Shown in pieces: positions 48,301 through 56,757 of a DNA stretch of 64,000 nt; the first letter of the stretch is position 1, and each line of letters starts with the position of its first letter. The position numbers and the translations under genes are program-made. The stretch is taken from assembly GCF_000006985.1 (NCBI RefSeq), contig NC_002932.3:1571551-1635550 (forward strand), read 5' to 3'. A model generated the notes under the pieces. That model saw only the letters and a program-made list of their open reading frames with translations. It was not told the DNA's origin and searched no databases. This DNA comes from Chlorobaculum tepidum TLS (GTDB lineage: Bacteria; Bacteroidota; Chlorobiia; Chlorobiales; Chlorobiaceae).

Positions 48301-48904
48301 GCTGGAGGAGTACGAAAGCGAAAAGGAGCGCCTCGATTTCCTGACTGCTCAGAAAGAGGATCTGGTCAGCGCCGAAAAGCAGCTCAGAGAGACCATCGAG
48401 GAGATCAACCGTACGGCGCTCGAAAAATTCCGGGAAACCTTCAACCAGGTGCGGAAGAACTTCATCCGGATTTTCCACGACCTGTTCGATCCTGAAGACG
48501 AGGTTGATCTGCTCATCACCACCTCGGATGAAGACCCGCTCGAAGCGCACATCCAGATCGTCGCCAAGCCACGCGGCAAGAAACCGCTGGCCATCGAGCA
48601 GCTTAGCGGCGGCGAAAAAGCGCTGACTGCCCTGTCGCTGCTGTTTGCGATCTACCTGGTCAAGCCGAGCCCCTTCTGCATCCTCGACGAAGTCGATGCG
48701 CCGCTCGACGACGCCAACGTCGGGCGCTTCATCAAGCTTCTGAAAAAATTTGAGAATAACACTCAATTTATTATCGTTACGCACAACAAAAAAAGCATGG
48801 CCTCGTGCCAGGCACTTTACGGCGTCACGATGGAAGAGGAAGGAGTCTCGAAACTCATTCCGGTCAAGATCGAAAACGCACGCTCTGAGGAAACAGCATC
48901 CTGA
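45353..48904 (+). CDS. smc: Chromosome segregation protein SMC
   Basis: 1183 residues. The N-terminal head has [23 protein letters not shown] (Walker A). Long heptad-rich coiled coils flank a hinge at about residues 510-650 ([26 protein letters not shown] ... [13 protein letters not shown]). The C-terminal head has [21 protein letters not shown] (signature) and [16 protein letters not shown] (Walker B). It is the DNA-loop motor of the condensin complex, working with ScpA and ScpB, which are not in this window. A HAD phosphatase gene follows after two bases. Confidence 0.97.
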   Translation: [1183 protein letters not shown]

Positions 48905-48906
48905 TT

Positions 48907-49608
48907 ATGTCCCGCACACTTGTTCTGTTCGACATCGATGGAACCCTTTTGAAAGTCGAAAGCATGAACCGGCGCGTGCTGGCCGACGCGCTCATCGAGG
49001 TGTACGGCACCGAAGGCAGCACCGGCAGTCACGACTTCTCCGGCAAAATGGACGGAGCAATCATCTACGAAGTGCTCTCCAACGTCGGACTTGAACGTGC
49101 CGAAATTGCAGACAAGTTCGATAAAGCCAAGGAAACCTACATCGCACTTTTCCGCGAACGCGCACGGCGTGAAGACATCACCCTGCTTGAAGGGGTTCGC
49201 GAACTGCTCGACGCGCTCTCGTCCCGTTCCGACGTTCTGCTCGGCCTGTTGACCGGCAACTTCGAGGCCTCCGGACGCCACAAACTCAAACTCCCCGGCA
49301 TCGATCACTACTTTCCGTTCGGCGCATTCGCCGACGATGCCCTCGACCGCAACGAACTTCCCCATATCGCGCTCGAACGGGCCCGGCGCATGACCGGAGC
49401 AAACTATTCCCCCTCGCAAATCGTTATTATCGGCGACACCGAACACGACATTCGTTGCGCGCGCGAACTCGATGCCCGCTCGATCGCCGTAGCGACCGGC
49501 AATTTTACGATGGAGGAGCTGGCCCGGCACAAACCAGGAACGCTGTTCAAAAATTTTGCCGAGACCGATGAAGTTCTCGCCAGCATCCTTACACCAAAAC
49601 ACTCTTAA
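48907..49608 (+). CDS. HAD-family hydrolase, phosphoglycolate phosphatase-like
   Basis: 233 residues. Asp9 and Asp11 lie in LVLFDIDGTLLKVES; motif II is GLLTGNFEASGRHKLK and motif IV is IVIIGDTEHDIRCARELDARSIAVATG. The closest functional label is phosphoglycolate phosphatase (Gph-like), but the substrate is not proven. It is translationally close to smc (two-base gap) and 9 bases before nusB. Confidence 0.88.
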   Translation: MSRTLVLFDIDGTLLKVESMNRRVLADALIEVYGTEGSTGSHDFSGKMDGAIIYEVLSNVGLERAEIADKFDKAKETYIALFRERARREDITLLEGVRELLDALSSRSDVLLGLLTGNFEASGRHKLKLPGIDHYFPFGAFADDALDRNELPHIALERARRMTGANYSPSQIVIIGDTEHDIRCARELDARSIAVATGNFTMEELARHKPGTLFKNFAETDEVLASILTPKHS

Positions 49609-49617
49609 TTCCGCATC

Positions 49618-50112
49618 ATGAAGACCTACCGACGGCAGCTCAGAGAAAAAATCATTCAGGCGCTTTACACGCTTGAACTCCGGGATGTCGATACCGATTC
49701 AGCGGCAAACTGGCTCCTGACCAAAGAGATCATGGACGATCCCAACGCGATGAAATTCTTCAACCACCTGATGCAGAGCATCGTCAGGAACCGCGAAGAG
49801 ATCGACCGATATATCGCAAAGCACACCTTCAACTGGGACATGAGCCGTATCGCGATCATCGACAAGAATATCCTGCGCATGGCACTCGCCGAGATTCTCT
49901 ACTGCGAGGATATTCCGCCGAAGGTGTCGATCAACGAAGCCATCGAGATCGCCAAGAAGTTCAGCAGCACCGACAAGAGCAGCAAGTTCGTCAACGGCAT
50001 TCTCGACGCCATCTTCAACGACATGAAGGCTGAAGGACGGATCAAAAAGTGCGGACGAGGCCTGGTCGACCACTCCGAACAGAAAATGCAGAAAACGGAA
50101 AACAACCGGTAA
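49618..50112 (+). CDS. nusB: Transcription antitermination factor NusB
   Basis: 164 residues, all-helical. The N-terminus [17 protein letters not shown] and the C-terminal half [48 protein letters not shown] are the NusB hallmarks. With NusE (S10) it binds boxA RNA and supports rRNA antitermination. A short Lys-rich tail follows the core. It sits in the smc-HAD-nusB-nth run. Confidence 0.95.
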
Positions 50113-50130
50113 CCAGCTCTTTCAACAACG

Positions 50131-50772
50131 ATGACCACTTCCGTGAGCGAAAAGATCGCCTTTATCGAAAAGGCGCTGTCGGTGATCTGGCCGAACCCGA
50201 AAAGCGAGCTGAACTTCGAAAGCCCTTTTCAGTTGCTGGTCGCCACCATCATGGCCGCGCAGGCCACGGACAAAAAGGTCAACGAACTCACCGCCGTACT
50301 CTTCAAAGCCGCGCCTGACGCCGCGAGCATGAGCCGGATGGATGTGGAGGATATCAGGACGATTATCCGCCCGATCAACTACTACAACAACAAGGCGAAA
50401 AATATTCTCGCCATGAGCCGGCGCCTCGTCGATGAGTTCGGTGGCGAGGTTCCTGCGTCACGCGAAGCACTGGAAAGCCTGCCGGGTGTGGGCAGGAAAA
50501 CCGCCAACGTGGTGCTCGGCAACGCCTTCGGCATCCCCGCCATGCCGGTGGACACTCACGTCCACCGCGTCTCGAACCGCATTGGCCTCTGCAAAACCTC
50601 GAAGCCTGAAGAGACCGAAGAGGCACTGGTCAAAGTCATTCCGGAAGAAAAACTTATCGACTTCCACCACTACCTGCTGCTGCACGGCCGCTACACCTGC
50701 AAAGCAAAAAAGCCCGAATGCGCGAACTGCGCGATTCGGGAAATCTGCGAATGGCCTGAAAAAACGTTGTAA
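50131..50772 (+). CDS. nth: Endonuclease III
   Basis: A 213-residue base-excision DNA glycosylase/AP lyase for oxidised pyrimidines. The helix-hairpin-helix is ESLPGVGRKTANVVL with the catalytic Lys, the catalytic Asp is in PVDTHVHRVSNRIGL, and the C-terminal [4Fe-4S] motif C-x6-C-x2-C-x5-C is intact (CKAKKPECANCAIREIC). It is the last gene of the smc run and ends in a hairpin. Confidence 0.96.
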   Translation: MTTSVSEKIAFIEKALSVIWPNPKSELNFESPFQLLVATIMAAQATDKKVNELTAVLFKAAPDAASMSRMDVEDIRTIIRPINYYNNKAKNILAMSRRLVDEFGGEVPASREALESLPGVGRKTANVVLGNAFGIPAMPVDTHVHRVSNRIGLCKTSKPEETEEALVKVIPEEKLIDFHHYLLLHGRYTCKAKKPECANCAIREICEWPEKTL

Positions 50773-50807
50773 GAGAAGAGCATTCTTCTGAAAATCACTC
50801 TTCTCTT
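50771..50807. terminator. Hairpin terminator after nth
   Basis: AAGAGAAGAG (50771-50780), overlapping the nth stop codon, pairs perfectly with CTCTTCTCTT (50798-50807) across 17 bases. It separates nth from the convergent gene at 50830. Confidence 0.6.
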
Positions 50808-50829
50808 CATCCTTCAGGCTCACCTCTTC

Positions 50830-51288
50830 TTACGGCAGCTCTATCTTTTTATCCACCGCATACATCCACTCGCACTCGGGCCTGCCCCTTGTTCCGGCCC
50901 AGAGTTCGACCGTGATACCCTGATTGGCAGAAGCTACGGAAGTGAAAATTTCAATCTGGTAGTAGAGTTCGCCGAGAAAATCAGCCCATGCCGCATCGAG
51001 CGGATTTTCGGAACTGGCGTACTCTGCCGCCGGTTCGATGGCCGAGCTGCCGGTAGCAAACCAGTCCGACAGACAGAGATAGCTGTCCGGCATGAGGCAA
51101 CCGCCCCGGAAGGTGCCGCGTGGATGCTTCACGCCGGGAATCTCCACCCAAAATTCAAGCCGGGCGTCAGGCGTGAGCTGGCCGTCTCCGGCAAGCTTTT
51201 CGAGCAGCTGGGTGACGGTCTCTCTGACAAGTGCCTTGCTCGCATCGGAAAGTTCGAGCAGTTTGAAATTCGGCGTGTGGTCTCTCAT
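50830..51288 (-). CDS. Hypothetical protein
   Basis: 152 residues, no membrane segment and no motif I recognise. It is moderately acidic with several Trp (EFWVEIPG, CLSDWFATG, AAWADFLGELYYQIEIF, VELWAGTRG), suggesting a small globular domain. The start is the ATG at 51288. It is upstream of a terminator-like hairpin, and 84 bases separate it from the pabB-pabC gene on the same strand. No function is assigned. Confidence 0.65.
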   Translation of the reverse strand: MRDHTPNFKLLELSDASKALVRETVTQLLEKLAGDGQLTPDARLEFWVEIPGVKHPRGTFRGGCLMPDSYLCLSDWFATGSSAIEPAAEYASSENPLDAAWADFLGELYYQIEIFTSVASANQGITVELWAGTRGRPECEWMYAVDKKIELP

Positions 51289-51372
51289 GGTGGAAAGCTG
51301 TTAGCGGTTGCTTAAGATGAGTCCTAGCATCAATATACAGCTCAAGCCGTTGCGCTTCAACCTCCGGTGCGC

Positions 51373-53205
51373 TTATTCCGGAAAGACGATCGCCACCGGG
51401 CGCACGCCGCGCAGTGAGTTGCAAACGAACACCATATCGGCCCGGTGCAGATCGTCAAGGGTAAACGCTTTTTCGACGATCCACGGGCGCGAGCGCAGGA
51501 GGTAGCGGCGGAAAACACCATTGAGCAGTCCGCACGACTCCGGCGGCGTCAGCCAGCGCCCGTCGATGCGGGCGAGCACATTGCTGATCGCCCCTTCGGT
51601 GACTTCGTTGCGCTCGTTCAGAAACAGTACTTCGCCGAATCCACGCTCCCGCGCCTCGCGCAAGGCGCGATCGTACCGCTCGCGAGCGACGCTCTTGTGC
51701 CGAAGCAGCGGATCGCGCGAATCGACCCGCTCGGCGGCAATGCAGACCCGGACGGACTTGCCGGATGCATCGAAATCGAACGGCTCCGAAGTTATCAAAA
51801 TCCCACCGTCGTGAGAAAGTGTAAGCCGCACGCGATGCCTGCCACCGTTTTTCCTCAACTCGCGTTCCTTGGCAGACAGCGCCTCGGCGATAGCGGCGCG
51901 GTCGAACGTAAATCCGAGCGCCATGGCGGACGAAACGAGCCGGTCGAGATGGTCGCCAGCCAGCAGGAACTCCCCGCCGTTCCATTGCATCGTCTCGAAA
52001 ATGCCCGGAACCGATGGATCGGAGGGCGGCACGAGGTCGGCGAGAATCCGCGTCTTGAGCATACATTCGCGAAACTCCGCGTGCGGGTCGGAGTCCCAGA
52101 CGATGCCGCTCCCCGTACCGTAAACACCGCTCTGCCCTCGCAGTTCGATGGTACGGATCGCCACGTTGAAGGCCATACGCCCTTCGGGCAGCATGAAACC
52201 GACCGCGCCGGTGTAAACCCCTCGCAGGCTTTTTTCCAACTCGCAGATGAGCTGCATCGCCCGCACCTTCGGCGCACCGGTCACGGAGCCGGAGGGAAAC
52301 AGCGCCCGGAAAAGATCGTGCAGCCGGGTCGCCGGACGCAGCTCGCCACGCACGGTCGAAACCATCTGGTGCAGCGTCGGATAGGTCTGCGTCTCGAACA
52401 GCCCGGAGGCCTGCACCGAGCCGGTCGCGCAGATGCGCCCCAGGTCGTTGCGCAACAGATCGACGATCATCAGGTTCTCCGCGCGGTTCTTCTCACACTT
52501 TGCCAGCCCCGCCTTTTCGGCGAGGTCTTCTTCGGGCCGCTCGCGGCGCGGCGCGGTGCCCTTCATCGGCATGGTTTCGATCAAGCGGCCATCGCTGGCG
52601 AAAAAGAGTTCAGGGGAAAAGGAAAGAATCTGACGGTCGCCGGTGTTGAGGAAGGCCGACCACGGCGAGGGTTGGCGACGCTTCATCTTGACGTAAAGCG
52701 CTTCGACAGCACCGTCGAAGCTGAAGCGGCAGCGCCCGGTGAAGTTTGCCTGATAGACGTTGCCCGCCGCGATCTCAGTCCGAAGTCTGTCGATGCGCTC
52801 GCAATACTCCGCCTCGCTGAACTCGAAACCGAATCCGCTGACTGCGCAGCTCCGCGCCGCTGCCGCCGCGTCCTCGGCCTCAACCGTTTCGCGGCGGACG
52901 CGCTCCGGGCGACCATAGACGCCGAACCAGCCAAGAAGCTCGCGATCAGCCCCGGCAGATGCGAGAGCCGCGAGTGCCGGATCGAGCAGGTAACCCGCCT
53001 CATAGCTGAGCCATCCAGCGAGGCAGAGGCCTGCGTCGAGCCGCGACTCCAGCGTGGCGAACCACGGCGCGACGCTGTCGCCCGCATGGAGCGTCAGCGT
53101 TTCGAGCGGATCGGAGAAAAAGAGGGAATCGCCGTAGAGCGCGCCGGGCAAGGTCGATTCAAACCAGAGCGATCCCGGACTAGCAAGCTTTTCGTACAAA
53201 GCCAT
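51373..53205 (-). CDS. Aminodeoxychorismate synthase component I fused to aminodeoxychorismate lyase (PabB-PabC)
   Basis: 610 residues from the ATG at 53205. The first ~390 residues are a chorismate-binding PabB domain (AGWLSYEAGYLLDP; VYQANFTGRC; MPMKGTAPRRERP; FPSGSVTGAPKVRAMQLI; GSGIVWDSDPHAEF). The rest is a PLP fold-type IV lyase (GIFETMQWNGGEFLLAGDHLDRL; RHKSVARERYD with the PLP Lys; VTEGAISNVLARIDG). The fusion makes p-aminobenzoate from chorismate with a separate PabA glutaminase. It feeds folP. Its start overlaps the ppx stop by one base (TAATG). Confidence 0.95.
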   Translation of the reverse strand: MALYEKLASPGSLWFESTLPGALYGDSLFFSDPLETLTLHAGDSVAPWFATLESRLDAGLCLAGWLSYEAGYLLDPALAALASAGADRELLGWFGVYGRPERVRRETVEAEDAAAAARSCAVSGFGFEFSEAEYCERIDRLRTEIAAGNVYQANFTGRCRFSFDGAVEALYVKMKRRQPSPWSAFLNTGDRQILSFSPELFFASDGRLIETMPMKGTAPRRERPEEDLAEKAGLAKCEKNRAENLMIVDLLRNDLGRICATGSVQASGLFETQTYPTLHQMVSTVRGELRPATRLHDLFRALFPSGSVTGAPKVRAMQLICELEKSLRGVYTGAVGFMLPEGRMAFNVAIRTIELRGQSGVYGTGSGIVWDSDPHAEFRECMLKTRILADLVPPSDPSVPGIFETMQWNGGEFLLAGDHLDRLVSSAMALGFTFDRAAIAEALSAKERELRKNGGRHRVRLTLSHDGGILITSEPFDFDASGKSVRVCIAAERVDSRDPLLRHKSVARERYDRALREARERGFGEVLFLNERNEVTEGAISNVLARIDGRWLTPPESCGLLNGVFRRYLLRSRPWIVEKAFTLDDLHRADMVFVCNSLRGVRPVAIVFPE

Positions 53206-54761
53206 TACCGGACGCGGGCTTCGATCAGAATGGGTTTCCCGAGCACCTCTTCGAGCCACTCCTTTAGCCCGCAAGCCGCCCAGAGTTCGATGTCAGGCTC
53301 GAACTGCGTGAGCGCTTCGAGCACGATGCGCTCCTGGTCGATGCGGGCCGTGATCGACTGCACATTCTGGCGGTGGCCCCGTTCGAGACCATTGGCGATG
53401 CGCAGGATGCCGGAGAGCACATCGACCACACGGCGGTGCGAGGGCTTGAGCTGGCTGTAGAGTGGATGCCTTTCGGTGGGCGGCTGCTTGCGGTGATAGC
53501 GGGCGACGTTGCCGATGATGTCGATTTCGGTCGGTGAAAAGCCGCGCAGATCGGCGTTCATGATAATGTACTGGCTGTGCTTGTGGTGCGCCGAAATCGA
53601 GATGAACTCCCCGATATTGTGCAGCATCGCCGCGTATTCGAGCAGCTCGCGGTAGCGCTCCTTGAGCCCGTGCAGCGGATGGAGTTCGTCGAAGAGCATC
53701 AGCGCAAGACGGGCAACCTGCTCCGAGTGCGGCTTGTGCCAGTTGCAGCGGTAGCCGAGTTCCATCACGCTCTGCCGCCGGATGTCGAGCTGGCTACTGC
53801 CGTCACGCCCCCGGATCAAGGCGATCTGGTGCAGCACCATTCCTTCGCGCAGCGCTGAATCGGAGATCACCACATCCTTGATGCCAAACACCCGGAAGAT
53901 CGTGTCAAAGAGGATCAGCCCCGGCACAATCAGATCGACGCGCTTCTCGTCGAGGCCGGTCAGCTTGCGCCGCGCCGAAGCGTCCATCGCGATCACCTGC
54001 CGGTAGAAGCTCTCGAACTCCTGACGGGTAAAGCTGCTCTGGTTCAGCACGTCCGCCCCATCGGCATGCTTGCCCAAGCGAATCATGCGGGCGATGTTCT
54101 GCGCCGTACCTGACGAGGCGATGGCTCGGCTCACGCCAAGTTCGTGCGCCATCTCCGCCGCGCCGCCATACATCTCGGCGGCGAAAAACTGCTGCAACAA
54201 ATGCAGCTCGTGTGCCGAAACCGGATCGGTAGTCACGAAACGCTCCAGCATTCTGGCCACGCCGATCTTGCGGCTTTCGAGCAGGTGCACCTTCGACTTG
54301 TCGGCGATGATGAACTCCACCGACCCGCCGCCGATGTCAAACAAAAGATCCGGTTTGTCACGCAGCGTCACGGCATTGCGCACACCGTAGTAGATGAACT
54401 GCGCCTCCTCCTTGCCGGTAATCACCCGAATCTTCAGGCCGGTTTCGCGCCGCACCATGTCGATAAACTCGTCGCGGTTATCGGCCTCGCGAATGGCGCT
54501 GGTGGCAAAGGCGAGAATGTTGTGCAGCGCGACACCCCGCTGGGTGGCCAGTACAATGAAGTTCCGGAGCGTAGCCACGCCAGCCTCCATCGCCCCGTCA
54601 TCGAGCCGTTTGGTGGAAATGCTGCCACGCCCGATACAGATCATGTCCTTGACACGATCGATTTCCACAATGCCCTTCTCTTCGCTCTCCTCGACGATGA
54701 CCATGTGAAAGGAGTTGGTGCCAAGATCGATGGCGGCCACCCTGAGTTTCTCTGATGACAT
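53205..54761 (-). CDS. ppx: Ppx/GppA exopolyphosphatase with HD-like C-terminal domain
   Basis: 518 residues from the ATG at 54761. The N-terminal acetate kinase/hsp70-type fold has VAAIDLGTNSFHMVIVEE, FATSAIREADNRDEF, FDIGGGSVEFII and ASSGTAQNIARM. The C-terminal ~200 residues are an HD-type helical domain (MLHNIGEFISISAHHKHSQYII). It hydrolyses polyphosphate and/or pppGpp; sequence alone does not separate the two. It is co-transcribed with the PabB-PabC fusion by one-base overlap. Confidence 0.93.
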   Translation of the reverse strand: MSSEKLRVAAIDLGTNSFHMVIVEESEEKGIVEIDRVKDMICIGRGSISTKRLDDGAMEAGVATLRNFIVLATQRGVALHNILAFATSAIREADNRDEFIDMVRRETGLKIRVITGKEEAQFIYYGVRNAVTLRDKPDLLFDIGGGSVEFIIADKSKVHLLESRKIGVARMLERFVTTDPVSAHELHLLQQFFAAEMYGGAAEMAHELGVSRAIASSGTAQNIARMIRLGKHADGADVLNQSSFTRQEFESFYRQVIAMDASARRKLTGLDEKRVDLIVPGLILFDTIFRVFGIKDVVISDSALREGMVLHQIALIRGRDGSSQLDIRRQSVMELGYRCNWHKPHSEQVARLALMLFDELHPLHGLKERYRELLEYAAMLHNIGEFISISAHHKHSQYIIMNADLRGFSPTEIDIIGNVARYHRKQPPTERHPLYSQLKPSHRRVVDVLSGILRIANGLERGHRQNVQSITARIDQERIVLEALTQFEPDIELWAACGLKEWLEEVLGKPILIEARVR

Positions 54762-54969
54762 GCGCTTGAACCTGATAACGGAAACTTCTGTGAATAAAAT
54801 AAGCGATTTCACCAAAAAACGAACCCCCTTCAGCCAGGTGTTCATGGACGAATTTCTCGCGCCCTCGATTGGCCTGCTCTCTTTTCCACATCCGGAATTT
54901 TCGGTGTATATTCAGCACGTCATTTTTTACCGGCTGCATGATGAGTAACACGTCAGGACACTACGCGTA

Positions 54970-55650
54970 ATGGATCGAATGTTTAAAACCGCAAAAGTCG
55001 AAACGGATTCCGACCATCTCGATTTCCGTTACGAGTTCGCGCGCAAGGCGATCCACCTCTCGTCCCTGCTGATTCCACTGATTTACTGGCACATCGGCAA
55101 AAAGCAGGCACTCCTGATCCTCACTCCGGTGACGGCGGGATTTTTTCTGGTGGATGTTGCCAAGCACTTCGTGCCATTCCTTTCGACCTGGTACCATTCG
55201 ACCTTCGGCACCATGCTGCGGCATCACGAGCTGAACCGGGAGCGCCTGCATCTGAACGGCGCGACCTGGATCACCCTCGCGGCATTCGCCCTGATCGCCT
55301 TTTTCCCGAAAACGATTGCCGTTGCAGCTTTCGCGATGGTGTCGGTGTCGGACACGGTGGCAGCACTGGTTGGCAAGCGATTTGGACGGCACCGCTTCGG
55401 CCAGAAAAGCTTCGAGGGAAGCCTGGCGTTTTTCGTGAGCGCCCTGCCCGTCGTCCTGTCCATCCCCGGCATGATCTTTCCGGCAGCGATCGTCATGGCA
55501 ATCACCGGCACCATCACCGAGGCGCTGGTGCTGAAGATCGGCGTTTTCAGGATCGACGACAATTTCAGCGTGCCGCTGGCCGGAGCCATCGCGGGCCTCT
55601 GCTGCTACACCTGGTTTTTCCCCGAAGCGCTGAAGGCGCTCGCACACTGA
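54970..55650 (+). CDS. Phytol/dolichol kinase-like CTP-dependent lipid kinase (VTE5/SEC59/DGK1 family)
   Basis: 226 residues with six or seven hydrophobic segments. The family blocks EFARKAIHLSSLLIPLIY, LNGATWITLAAFA and MVSVSDTVAALVGKRFGRHRFGQKSFEGSLAFF are those of CTP-dependent diacylglycerol, dolichol and phytol kinases. In a green sulfur bacterium, phytol, geranylgeraniol or farnesol salvage for chlorin tails or quinones would be plausible, but the substrate is inferred. It precedes the Sua5 gene by 15 bases. Confidence 0.82.
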   Translation: MDRMFKTAKVETDSDHLDFRYEFARKAIHLSSLLIPLIYWHIGKKQALLILTPVTAGFFLVDVAKHFVPFLSTWYHSTFGTMLRHHELNRERLHLNGATWITLAAFALIAFFPKTIAVAAFAMVSVSDTVAALVGKRFGRHRFGQKSFEGSLAFFVSALPVVLSIPGMIFPAAIVMAITGTITEALVLKIGVFRIDDNFSVPLAGAIAGLCCYTWFFPEALKALAH

Positions 55651-55665
55651 CCGCACCCCTCATCG

Positions 55666-56637
55666 ATGCAGACCCTCGTGACTGACCGGCCTGAAGAGGC
55701 CGCAAGCTGGCTCAATCGTAGCGAAACGGTCGCATTTCCGACCGAAACTGTTTACGGTCTCGGAGCCGACGCCTTTAATCCGGACGCTGTGGCGAAAATT
55801 TTCAAGGCGAAAGGACGGCCTTCGGACAACCCACTGATCGTGCACGTAGCGACGCCGGAGCAAATTGGCGAGGTGGCGGCGGAGATCGGTGAGACGGCAA
55901 AGATACTCGTCGAGCGCTTTTTCCCCGGCCCGCTGACGCTGGTGCTAAAAAAGCGCGCCGCCGTGCCGGAGATTGTCTCCGCCGGTCTGCCGACCATCGG
56001 CGTGCGCTGCCCGTCGCACCCAATCGCCTCGGAGTTTCTGCGCCACTGCAAACACCCGGTCGCCGCGCCGTCAGCCAACGTTTCAGGACGCCCAAGCCCG
56101 ACCGACTGGAAAACCGTCTACCACGACCTCGGCGGCAAAATCGCCTGCCTTTTGCGCGGCGAACCAAGCACCATCGGCCTTGAATCGACCATCGTTGACT
56201 GCTCGGTCAACCCGCCGCGCCTGTTGCGCACCGGAGCCGTCAGCATCGAATTGCTCCGCGAGTTGGTGCCCGACATCGAAATAGCGACCGCCTGCAAGCC
56301 GGGCGAAGCCCCGAAAAGCCCCGGCCAGAAATACCGCCACTACAGCCCCGAAGCCGAAATCATCCTCGTCGAATCTCCACCATCAAACCTGCAGACAGAC
56401 TTGCACGCTGCATGGATCGGCCTTGCCGCTCCGCCCGCCGGAGCCGCAAAATCTCTCCAATGCCGCGACATGGACGAATACGCCCGCGTGCTGTTCGGAT
56501 TTTTCAGGACGTGCGATGCAGAAGGGATTCGAACAATTTATTGCGAACTGCCGCCGGAAAAGGGGATCGGACGGGCGATACGGGATCGATTGGTTAAGGC
56601 TGCGGGAGAGGAAGTAAAAAATTCAGATAAGCAATAA
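55666..56637 (+). CDS. L-threonylcarbamoyladenylate synthase (Sua5/TsaC)
   Basis: It makes threonylcarbamoyl-AMP for the t6A37 modification of tRNAs. It has 323 residues: a YrdC domain (VAFPTETVYGLGADAFNPDAVAKIFKAKGRPSDNPLIVH; RCPSHPIASEFL; APSANVSGRPSPTDW; STIVDC) and then a Sua5-type C-terminal domain beginning after KSPGQKYRHYSPEAEII. The long Sua5 form rather than short TsaC is therefore present. It marks the left border of the foreign-looking 56.6-59.7 kb region. Confidence 0.95.
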   Translation: MQTLVTDRPEEAASWLNRSETVAFPTETVYGLGADAFNPDAVAKIFKAKGRPSDNPLIVHVATPEQIGEVAAEIGETAKILVERFFPGPLTLVLKKRAAVPEIVSAGLPTIGVRCPSHPIASEFLRHCKHPVAAPSANVSGRPSPTDWKTVYHDLGGKIACLLRGEPSTIGLESTIVDCSVNPPRLLRTGAVSIELLRELVPDIEIATACKPGEAPKSPGQKYRHYSPEAEIILVESPPSNLQTDLHAAWIGLAAPPAGAAKSLQCRDMDEYARVLFGFFRTCDAEGIRTIYCELPPEKGIGRAIRDRLVKAAGEEVKNSDKQ

Positions 56638-56644
56638 ACATCTG

Positions 56645-56725
56645 TCAAAGGGTCTGTAAGATACCGTGTGTAAACGGTTATAGTTTCCTCTCATGTAACA
56701 AGGAGGAAAACCATGTCTTTTTGTC
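56645..56725 (+). mobile_element. Possible insertion-sequence end (IS256-like)
   Basis: A segment starting AGGGTCTGTAAGATACCGTG (from 56649) resembles the terminal repeats of IS256-type elements. It is followed by AAGGAGG (56699-56705) and an ATG at 56713, the usual layout ahead of a transposase gene. The frame after this ATG does not encode a transposase and soon runs antisense through the tauE gene. If real, it is a cut-off left end. The opposite end was not found. Confidence 0.35.
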
Positions 56726-56757
56726 CTCTGTTCCGCTTTCTGTTCATGTTCTTTGCC

